Assembly: GCA_000444245.1 (NCBI GenBank)
Contig: ATSW01010012.1
Span: 1 to 40,320 of the forward strand
Source: Botryllus schlosseri
Lineage: Eukaryota > Chordata > Ascidiacea > Stolidobranchia > Styelidae
Direction: 5' to 3'
DNA: 40,320 nucleotides
Shown here: piece by piece, positions 12,101 through 24,100 of the stretch
Layout: every line of letters starts with the position of its first letter
Numbering within the stretch: position 1 is the first letter of the stretch
Translations under genes and position numbers: made by a program
The notes under the pieces: generated by a model
Database searches by the model: none
Told to the model about the DNA's origin: nothing
The model's input: only the letters and a program-made list of their open reading frames with translations

Positions 12101-15100
12101 AAATCTCGAGTTTGGCCTGTATGTTGAAATTCACCCATTGCAAAAATATCTTACTCTTACCATACCTTGCTACCCAGTTGTAACATCCTGTAATAATCCT
12201 ATTGGCTTGGTTATTTTTATTCGAATGTTTTCATGTTTCTCACTGTGAGACTGTGCAGTTTGCACTAATCTGTTAGCTATACTATGACACCCAAGTGAGG
12301 CTGTCTGATTTCACATACTTCATGTCGTTTCGACACCCTCCTATCTTTTCATTGTATCAAAATTCTGTGGTGTATTGATACGATAAAATTGATAATAAAC
12401 TGTAACGAACCTAACTGCTATAAAATCGTATGATATTCCAATGTAACTGATAGTAACACCTATAATTTATTCAGCTCTGTTAATTCGTTTCTAATTTATT
12501 TTCAGATTTTATTCGAAGGGGTGGTCGGTCCGGGTTACGAATCCGACATGGGACTAGATGACATTGCGCTATATCAAGGACTTTGTGTCGAAGATGAGCT
12601 GACAGAAAAAGCCTCTCTTGGAATGACATTAAAAGTCGACCAAGAATCAGGTGAAAAAGCACCGAAATTTCTGAAGCTCGCCGATGGCCTTGACAACATA
12701 TTTTTAAATCGGCCTACAAGTATAGTGAACAGCGATAAGTATAAGGTATACTCTCACTCAGCGCAAATGGTGTGTATTCACACCCAAAGAGCTGAAACGT
12801 GTGGAACACAAGAACAGAGCTCAACTCAGAATTATATCGTGGTCAAAAAGTTTACGTGCTCACGTGCATGCATGATTTGGATTAAAATTTTGTAATCGAT
12901 TCGTGGATCATGGGTGTATATTCACACCTGTATATCAGGACTGGTACAAGGGTGGAAATACTCACAGTGTTCGCTAAGAGTGTAAGCGGGATTTGAGGTT
13001 TGATAATGGTGCCCCAGAATATGTGGTGCAAGTGGACACATCCAACTTGAGTACTCCGAATATGAACTGCTCCATTGCAAGTCGACGTAGCGACTTCCAA
13101 GACATGCCAAAACTTCTGGAAGGGGCAGTGGAAAACGGAAAGTGGAAAAGTACTCAATGAAGTAGTTTCAAAAAGAAAATTTGGGTGGGGGCCTGCATAT
13201 AAGTAGGTAATCGAAGGGGGACACTTTCGAAGGTGCAAGGTATATCATCACCGTAACCGCAAAAATACTAATGAAATTGCCAATAGGTACCACTTTCGAA
13301 GATAAACTCAGTTAACGTTAAACAGCGTCATTTCATGCGGTTCCTGTAACCATTTCACTCATAATCATATGCATACAAAGCACAGAACTACCTTCCAATT
13401 TTCAAAATCGAGANGAGAAACTAAGTAGTTTTGTATGAACACCTGTCCAAGTAAGAGTGGAAGTGACTTAATAACATAGAACCACTTTACAACGTGTCGC
13501 AAGTAAATGAAACCTGCTTGAGTACTCCGACAAAGTAAACGTACTCAGCGACGCTTCACCTCGGTGTATAGCATTGCTGTAATTCGCGTGACATATCGGT
13601 TGCATCGACTGATTTACATCAAAACTTTTGTTCAAAAACGCAGGAATTTCTCCGTTACGTATCTCCTCTGCTATAGAGTTCTAAAAAATNAGAAGTTACA
13701 AAAGTCATCTCAATGAATTTTATTCCAGGCAGCGTTCTCGCTTGCGCGCCGACTTGGACATATTCTTGCAAAGATCACAACCAGATGGCAGGTCTTTGTT
13801 ACTTGCTAACTGGCGGTATGGAATCGGCCAACACAACGATGATGTCTCCGTGTCGATACCCTGTAAGATACCAGCAATAATTTTTTAATAAAAGAAATGT
13901 ATGTATCTGAATATTTTCATATGAGTATACAGGGATTTGCAACATCGGCTGATTTGTAGCCTATATTGATTTCATCTCACGAACGATGTTTTCTAGACGA
14001 TGAATAATGCCCCGGCGGGTAATATGTGTCAGAAAATCTGAGAATAATTTCTTAATCTTCATTGCAAAGGCCCTGAAATATTCTTTAAATCATTGTTTTT
14101 TTGGCGATGATGCCAAGTTTCCGCGTGGTGATGTGATGTCTTGAGCTTTCTAAATTAAGGCCTTGGTGGTAGATGGAGGTGGGCCGGCGAACATCACATA
14201 CAACAGTCATGGAACCAATGCCAAAACAACTGTTTTATAGAGATGACTATGCCTTTATGACTTTAAATGCATAATATTTCCGCCTGCAGACCAATGGTAC
14301 TTAGCTTTTTAAGTTTGCGCACTGGTGAAATTTCAAATTATTATTTTGACCCAGTGAGATTCTACGATTCAAAATCATCTCAAAATACAACTACGGCAAA
14401 ACGTAGGCCTATGCAGCCCAAAACAAATTATAGGAGCTATAGTTTATTGGTCTACGTTCATAAGTCCATGGACCGGCAATTTAGAGTCACTGAGGTAAAC
14501 AATAATCCCCTTACCCCGTGTGAATGTTGCAACAAGCTTGAGAATTACGATCACTGTCCTCTTTAGAGTTGCAATGACGAGAAAATGGATCTCGTGTTCC
14601 TAATCGACGGAAGTGACAGCATCCACATTCTGGATTTCAGAAAAATGATTCTGTCACTCAGCAATATTGTCAGTTCCTTGCCTATTGTTAAGAATCTAAC
14701 GCAGGTAAGCAGGTTGTTGTATTTATTGTCAAGTGTATTATAACTGCTATATATATTACTTAAGTATAAGACGCTTAGTCGGCATGAACGAGCGTTATAT
14801 GATAACATTTATTTTTCAATTTATAGCAATCGTCAAGAATTCAATAGGGAGGAATATATATTTATTTATCATTTCTCTCCTCAAGTTAATTTTACCGCCG
14901 CTTTAACGCAATACTGAGTTTTTAATACATTTTTGCGTACGATCGCAAATAGGCCTCATCAAAAATTTCATATGATAATATAAATTTCAAAATCATTGTA
15001 TATTTTGTTGGTGTTGTCAAGGCAGAATGTCCGAGAATATATTTCAAATATGCTTACAAAACAACCTTATTCAATCTCATTTCTGAAGCCTCCGTGAAAC

Positions 15101-18100
15101 ATTTTTACGTTATCAGAGAAAACCAAGTCAACTTAAAATTGATATGTCATGTTTCATTTCAATGGCTATAGCATCCTACGTGTTGCCTTGATATTTATCG
15201 AGGGAAATTCATAGATTATGAAAGTTTAGGTATTGATAACAAATGAATGTTGTTATTTTTTATTTTATACAAATAAGATTGGAATTGCACAATATTCATC
15301 CTCACCACGCACCGAATTCAAGCTCAATCAATATCACAAGCTCGACGATTTTCGCACAGCCGTGAGAAACATATCGCACATGGGCGGAAGAACTGAAACT
15401 GGAAAAGGTAAATTCGACTCTTGCCAGAAAATGTTGAAGGTCTGTTATACTATGAACCTTTCCAATTTTAATTTTGAATCAAATCCGATTAAGCGGTATT
15501 GAGCTGGTATTGTCAAAATGCCATTTTATATTCAACTCGATATGGATTGTGAATAGAAATGTTTGCATTTAGAGTAATTCAGGTAAGATCTGAGTGCACA
15601 GAACAGATTGTAGGTTTAACAGTTCTACCGCTTTCGATATCGCTGTCTTTCGAGTAATGAGCTCTTCGCCATGCTTTCAGCGTTGAACTACGTAAACAGC
15701 GAAATGTTCAACGAAACAAACGGAATGCGTCCGGACGCCAAGCACGTGGCGGTTGTGATTACGGATGGAAAATCACAGGACATCGTCATTGCGGCTGCAG
15801 ATGAGTTGAAACGAAGAGGTATGCGTAACATGAACGATGTCGAGTACACAACAAGTTGCGTTTTTGTCCTGACTGATAGTGATGTAAACGCAGACGAACT
15901 GACTACTCCTCTTTCGAGCAATGATTCCCAACTGCCGGTTATAGGTGTCAACTGTCCGGACAAATTCTCAAGTGTAGGCCTATATGTTATTCTCAATTGC
16001 AAAATGTAACATGTTGGTGGTCATGAGCAATTAGCTTTAACGTGAGCTGAGAATCGTCACGTCTTCTGATAGTTGAGCAGAGATTCATATTTCACTTATA
16101 TTGGTAGTTTGAGCGATATGAATAACTCCCTTTCTACTATCTAGTCGTATGGAGTTAGAAGTGTATTTGCAGAGGTGGTTAATAAAGAAGAAATTATATT
16201 TATTTGAGGTTTTGCCTAATCGCACCACTTACTCAAGTAGGTATATATGTTTTTTAGACTACTACAGTTTGTTATGCAAAACTATTGAGCTTTCGATTTT
16301 GGATTTCGAAATTTATAAAGCAGTTTTGGGGTAGGTTTGCGTCACTATTATGAACTGCATGATCATAACAAAGAGGCAAAACAACGTTTTATCACAGTAT
16401 CTGAATAAACGCTCGAAAAGTACATATTATACTTTCACGTATGTATAAGGGGATTTATGTTTCTCGATTACTATTGGATAGGATAAGACGTGGTATATTT
16501 TTGTCCTTGATATTTTTCGCGGCCCATACACCGACCTGTGGTATACATACACACGATATGTGCATATGCATACCATGGTTACATGATCTGCATATGCCGC
16601 TTGACAAGGAAGGTACAGATAATTATAGCCTTGTAAGGCTTTTCAAGTCTTGCACCACCCTCCATTCTATCCCGGTGATGCTGATCGCCAAGCGGGGATG
16701 CCACGGGTACCAGCATTACTAATCAGGTTTTTGGTGTCGAATCCACGACCTACCCTACACGATCAAGAAGCCGGACGCTCCACCATTGTTGGTCAGATAT
16801 GTCTATCCAGTTTACAAGGTTACTGTTACTACTAATTATACATAATTACCAAGGCAATCTATATTGATCCCCTATTTGTATTTCTGACGTAACTAACCCT
16901 ATCTCTAATCTCGGGGCTATTTGATTTTACAGGAATAAAAATATTTGCCATCGGAGTCTCTTCTGCAGACGTGACGGAACTAAACGACATATCCTCGGAC
17001 CCAGACCACCAGTTTGTATTTTCCGTTTCGTCGTATAAAGCATTGGATGGTGTGCGCAGTCAGCTGCGTGAGAAACTCATCGCCTTGGAGAGTCAGAGTG
17101 ACAGTTGAGTGTGAATATTTATTCCGATTAATTCATCGTGCGTTTTTTGAGTTTTGGTACAAACTGATGGACGCATGTTGGCCGCAACCTGTCTATTGTC
17201 CAGGAACCGAACCCTCCGGTTATTGTGAACTGAGCCCTGCGGTAGAAATGAGACCGCAAGGCATGCTATATATGCCAGTATCGATATTACTGACTGAAAT
17301 CATTCGTGAACTTCGAAATATTTCGCGCCTCATGCGGCTTGAGCATGAAAGCACACTGAATCTTCATAGCATAAATGTCAGCGACTTGGGTGCGTAGTAA
17401 AATAAGTCTTGCGTTAACCGCTGCCGAATCTATAGCTCTAAACACAAATCCATCAATACTAGAGGCCCACGCAACTGTTGGGAAAACCGCATGTGGTCCT
17501 TTGGCCAAATGCGTTAGCCAACCCTGCTGTAATTGATAATACGATTTTGTTTAGACTCAACATTGGCGACTAGTCAATGTCAGGCCGGCATATCTGCCGG
17601 TTTTGTTGCGGGAAAGCCGATGATTGGTGTTCCAGGCCTACACGATTGGTCCGGAGGAGTTATTTCGTACTCTGCGAATCATCTGCAACATCGCGAAATT
17701 GACCTGAATGATATCTTAGGTAGCTATGTCTTGTACTATAAGCTTGGTCGTCTCAAAAAGGCAAAATGTGTCAAGGTATTGTAACGAATTTTAAGACATG
17801 ACAAATCCATTTTGTTGGAAATACAAGGAAGGTATAAAAAGTAGAATGTGATGAGGCAATACTGATTCATTATAGATAGTTGATTACTTTTGGCATGTTC
17901 AAAGCTGCGAGATGCATCTGCGTAGAATTGCCGATACGAAACTGTATTGAACACTCCCTTGAACATGACGTCATTGAACGCTTAATTGGCTCTCAGCAAA
18001 ATTTCGAAACTGAATCACTATGAAATTGAATTTATCCTCTTTATGAAGAGGAGTACATAAAATCTTTTTCAATAACGACCGTCTTTATATTCTCTAAGTA

Positions 18101-21100
18101 CTCGATAGTCTGACATTCATACTCACATTAAGCGGATTTGAGACTGGATATTTGTATTGCGCGGTGAATCTCATGTATTGGAAACTTACTATCTCCATGG
18201 TCTTGACTAATTTATTCCACGGAACTGGTATAACATTAAAAATTCGCTCAGCAGTAGTCTGTATTGAATGAAAGTAGGGAAATGACATTGTAATTATTAT
18301 CAGGGATGGTTCCTGGTCAGAAACCAAGTACTTCTACTTTTTCGTATTACTCAAGTATGTTTTGCTTACTTGCATTACCTTACGCATTGGATTTTGTAAC
18401 GTTCCATCGCGTTCAGAGTGACATCGTCATATGGATTGGGTGGAATTGCGTCTGTATCACAATAACTGAATGAAGCGAACATATTATGTATTAGGGATGT
18501 TAGAACGTGAGGTTTACGTTAGCGTTCTGTGTGTGAACCTCCGAAATTTAGAGGTTCACGTCCACAAACGAACCTTAGTAGGTTCTGCACTGTGAACCCT
18601 TTTCATATATTATTATTTACACTTCATTTTCATGGTTGAAATTTATTGCATTTCAACTGCGGGCCCCTCTATGCATGGCGCTGGCAGCATAAAACAGTGG
18701 ACACTAAACGACCATGCACCTTGAAAATCGCAAAAATTCTACTTGCTTTGTTACAAAAGTTTGCTCGAAATATCAAACTTCCAGTTCGTGAATATTTAGT
18801 GACTCTCTGATGTGTGCTTGACACGTAATCACACAAGATCAAGAGCGAAATACGCTACAAGTAGGTAGGTACTCAGCGAATGATGCGTATTCAACCAATA
18901 AATGAAATTGATATCGTTGTCTGATGTAAAAAAATCTAGCTCCCGTACTGGGTCAATCTTGATTTCATGTGTTTATTGTATCATAAGAAACAAATCCTTG
19001 CGATTGGGGTGTTGGCTACTGCTGTATAACTTGTTAATGGGGTAATATCGGTAGCAAGTATAGAAACCCGTTTTACGCTCTGCGCAATAGCAACGCTATA
19101 GCAATACTCAGATTCCGAATGCATCGTCTGGTCTGGCATAGACCGTTAAGTCGTGAGCTTATATTCCTTGCAAGACCTCGTTGAAATTGTTAGCAAAGCG
19201 CGGGAAGGTGGTGATTCTGTGGGATTATATGATTTGATTACCCCATTTGATACATTTGGTGACGTTTGTCGACGTTTACATTGTTATAGGCTATCACATC
19301 ACTGAAATGTAAGGTTGGAATTAGCAATATGACGTCACGTGACGTCACGAGGTTTACCATCCCTATTATGTATGTGTATAATGTATATATACAGTACTTG
19401 AAAGTAGCCAGCTACTCTTAACTGCGATAGTATTCGACCACTCGACCAAATCTGCTTTTAAAGCTATGCTTGCTTGGGAAATTTCTACATCTTCATTCTC
19501 TACCCCCACTTGATGTAATATTGATATGTCTTTGTAAGCACTATTTCTATTTGAGTATAGGACAACTGACTAATCTGACGACATCTGGCTGCATTACAGA
19601 TCAGAAAAATCAATGCACGATGCCGCAAAATGGATCCTGTTTCGCAAAAGACATACGTGTTCCAACTGCATATTCATACTTTGGGTATGTGTACATTCTA
19701 CATAATGCTGGCGTTAATCTGTTATCGTTGTTGACGTTATCCGCGAATCGTGTCTTTGCAGATCCTCAATATGCAGTGGGTCATACACCGGTACAAGTCA
19801 AATCGAAATGGCTGTTGGTTCACCGAGACTGAAGAGTACGGGCGGTGTTTTTATTATCGAGGGTATGCAGAGCTGTATACTTTTTTACAGCATAATATGT
19901 TATTGATGCGTCCAAAATCAAGTATCGTTATTGTCGATATTATACTTTTTCCTGTTTTCCGATCAGGGTATCTAGGGTGTTATGAAAGTTCAAATGCGCC
20001 AATCATTACATATTGAATAGCCTACAAGACATAGAATCGGAAAGATGCAGTACATATGAATATGATTTAAAAAATATTGTTGTTAATATAATTCTTTGGA
20101 TTTGGGCTGCCATTTAGTACCATGTCTTAGTTCATAACTGGTACCAGAGTTGTAATTTGTAATTGAGCTGAATGTAATAAATTCACTTTTTTCTTGTAAT
20201 TGTAATTGTAATTGTAATTTAAGCATTTCTATTTTGTGTAATTGTGATTGTAATTGTATTTTGATAAAATTTTTGCCTAATTACAAGCTCAATTACATTG
20301 TTATTGAAACCTAATAATCACAACATAAAATAATTACCCCTTTTACATTGGTGTTCTATGCGTGCCTCATTAACTAATTCAGGCATACCAAACTGTTTCC
20401 CATACATCCGTAACAACGGAAAACTTGGTGAATTACAATATAAGCTAAACCAGCGGTTCTCAAACTGGGAGGCGTGAAAGCACCTGAAGAGCGGCGCGAA
20501 GCTCCGGTGAACTGAAAAATCTTTCCGCGCTTGGCGCGATTTACCTCAATTTCATAGTTATTGCAATGTGTATAGTCATAACCTTCCGTGCCATCAAACT
20601 AGCTGTTAGGATAGCTAACATTGTGTGATATGACTATTAGGGGGGGGGGTACGAAATATTTCACTGGCATATAAGGGGGTGCATCTTAAAAAGTTAGAGA
20701 ACCACTGGGCTAAACGAAATATTAATATTTCAAAAATGGACGAAAAGGAAATAAACTCTTCTGACACCATTTCTGCTGAACCATTTTCTACACTACGGTC
20801 TAATTGTTTTTTAAATCTCTGACTAGTACTGTGGCTTACTTCAACAATTGCAAAATTGAAATTCANGTTTNNAANCAANGCTTGATCAAACTTGATCACG
20901 CATTTGTAGAGATGTTATCCCAATCTTACCTNCAATCTTNGCCNAATTTNCTGGGGNCAGANACNTTCNGCACNNTAATGNTCATCAAATNCAANCTANN
21001 NNTTTTTGAGCAAGTGAAAANGTAAATGCGAACCAAAATTTTGTAATTCGTAGCTATCAGGNGCTTCTTTACTTTTGCATTTATTCTAATTNANACACCT

Positions 21101-24100
21101 TATTTGTATCATCATTATCGCTGACGCCTTACCAATTACATTCCATTTGCCTTACTCAGCTCTGAGTATTAGTTCGATTACATTTGATTGACTGTCTTGC
21201 AGCCTATTCGCTATTTGTCGTTGCCAGTCGCTCAAACTTTTGGTTGTTGATAGTCGCTTAAAATTTCTTTCTGTGTTTGTATTTTGTAGTGATTTTCCTC
21301 ATGATTAGGAATAGTTCGAATACGTTCAAGTTTTTTTTTTATCAAAGGGTATTCTACGTACCACGAATGAAACATGACTAGCTTGAGATTGTTGCTAATT
21401 ACGTCGCTACGGTGGTCACAGAGCACCTCTCTACCGAATCAATTACACGTTTAACAGTAATTGTAATTGTAATTGTAATCACATGTTTAACAGTAATTGT
21501 AATTGTAATTTGATATTTTTAGCATCAAGTTATTATAATTGTAATGTAATTGATACATGCAACTGAGTAATTGTAATTGTAATTAGGCTGAATTATTGTA
21601 ATTGATCCAACTCTGACTGGTACTAACGAAAATACGTTAAAATATATATGTTACGCGACCCAGTAGCTATAATGTTGATTCACCTGTGCAAGGAGTATAC
21701 AAACCTGGCCGAAACCATCCTACTCATTCTCACTTTGGATTTATGCCCAATTATTGTCGCATCCCGAGTGAACTAAAACTTTGCTAAGACACAAGCGCAA
21801 GGCGCTACTTGAATCTCGTGTCAAACTCAACCTGTGAATGTTATATAATAACACCTGCATACATATCTGGCAACGATGATGCTCTATTCAAAGCATCTAA
21901 AACATAAGACAATAGCATGCCTTTCTAGTTTCAGAGACAGAGAACCCGACGTTTCTCAAGTTGCTTCTGGGCGATCAAATCGGAAGCGACTTTGGATATT
22001 CCGTGTGTCTGACCGATATAAACGGCGATGGAATGGATGAGCTTTTAGTCGGATCGCCTCTCTTTTTCGATAAGAATCCAGACGAGGGCCTTGTCACCAT
22101 ATTTGTATCGGGCAAGTTTCATTTGGAGGTCCCTATCGATGTACTTCTAGTTTTTAATAGTGGGCTACTCAAGTAAAGTTACTTATATTACCTTTAATAT
22201 TTTCAAAATTCGAAGTAAAAGAGTAAGTAGTCCAAAATAATGATAAAGAATGTGGAACTAGGAATAGATAACAAACATAGTCGCGGGAAAAAGAACTTAT
22301 ATAGCACAGGCATGCAAAATCTCCTTGAATACTTTGTGGAATACCTTCGCTACTGAACCACGTGTGGCGATAACAGACATTTCGTGCAGCAGTTTGTCAT
22401 TGACGCTTCCGTTGATAGAACTAAATAGTTGTGATTCAAATCGCCGGTTTCCTGATTATTTCCATTAAATCTTTCCAGATTCAACAGGAGGGCCCGAAAA
22501 TCGGCAAAAAGTCAATCTATTCGGATCGCGGGAATCCAGTGCCAGATTCGGGCTCAGCATTGCTGCGGCTGGTGATTTGAACGGAGATGGGTTTGGAGAT
22601 ATCGTTATAGGAGCCCCCGGTGGTTACAACGTAGAAGGTGAGNTATTATTCAGTTTGCAATNTAGCTTATAGTATGCCCAAGTCATTTTAACGTTTGGCC
22701 CCATTGGAGCGCTGGCTATTTCCAAAAACACCAACGCAATTGAAGTCGAACCGTTANCGACAAATAGAAGCAAGAGCACACACATAAAAAGCAGATGTTG
22801 TCAGAGTTGTCAATGTTTTTAATGCAACATCCATAGCAATATAAAATTTACTAAAACTCGAAGACTTTTAGGGTGCCTCTGCTCAGGAGTTATCGGCACA
22901 CTAACGGGATTTAAACAGATTCCTAAGCATAAACAATAAGGTACAATATGGCGTAACAATCAAAATTACGCACCATGAAATTTGCATAGTAGCTACAGGG
23001 CTGGGCACAATGATTCGAGTAGTCGAATTTGAATCGAATAATAATTTGATTAATTCGAGTCGAGTAGTAAAATACGATTTCGCGAGTACTGAAATTATAC
23101 GATCCTCAGTACTGAAAGTTAATTTATCAACGAGAATTATAGTTTCGATACTAGTTTCCACTGTGGAAGCCTTGAAACCTTGATTAGCCGGATCGCAGCA
23201 TACGAAACATAGTACAAAGCTACGAATATTACTAGAAATAACACATTTCTGAATGATCATCCCACATCATTGTCAATTATTAAAGTATCTTCGATGTGAT
23301 GGATGAGATGCATTATGAATTCTTTGTGGTGACATAAAAGGTACATATTTAAACTGTGACATATTACATTCTGTTATGACGTCATAATGAGCAACACGCG
23401 AATACTCGACTCGAATCGAAGTATAATACATGATTCATTCAGAATCGAATCACACAGGTACTCGATTTAGCCCAGCCCGAATGGTAGCAATGTGTAGTCA
23501 ATGTTGCTGGTCAGGGAGAAGCAGAAGAAATTGTTTAAATTTCCGTTTAATTACAAGTAGAAATAGAAAATAATGACCAGAATAGTACTCGAGTACGTAG
23601 TTTTAAAACCGAAAAGTAGATATTGCCGATGTGCCACATACATTTAAAAGTTGATCGGAGCTCGCCATTTTGAAATTTCGTGGTGCATCTTCACGACTGA
23701 TACAAAATGACAAATTGTTTTCAGTTGTGGAAGATATACTCGGCTACCGCGATACAGTGGTTCTACCATCTAGTTTGCACAATGATGTTACTCATAAACG
23801 TTGTGTTATCATATCCCGAAACTACTTTATAGTGTAAAAACGAAAGTAAGAGTGTATGCTAAAATATTTACTCTCGAGTAGTAGTAAAAGTTCCATAAAC
23901 TTACTTGAGTACTTGTAGAAAGTAGAAGTACCTGTGTACCACCCCTGATATACATACCTGAATATACACTCAAGGCACACGAAATCAGAACCTATCTCAG
24001 ACCTATACCTCCGGTGAATCGAGTACAACATTTTAATCCAAATTATGCATGCACGTAACGTAGGCAATTAGGATTTATGACCGCAATATAATTCTGAGTT

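Noticed and set aside
12882-13238. 118-codon minus-strand open frame.
   Set aside because: Runs through repeat family E; composition and lack of homology suggest chance.
17720-17784. Read-through of exon 11 past its donor, which stays open for 21 more codons.
   Set aside because: The extension does not match blade 4, while splicing to exon 12 restores the S-Y-F-G start of blade 4 in phase.
22901-23260. 119-codon minus-strand open frame.
   Set aside because: Lies largely inside the probable MITE 22994-23480; no recognisable domain.
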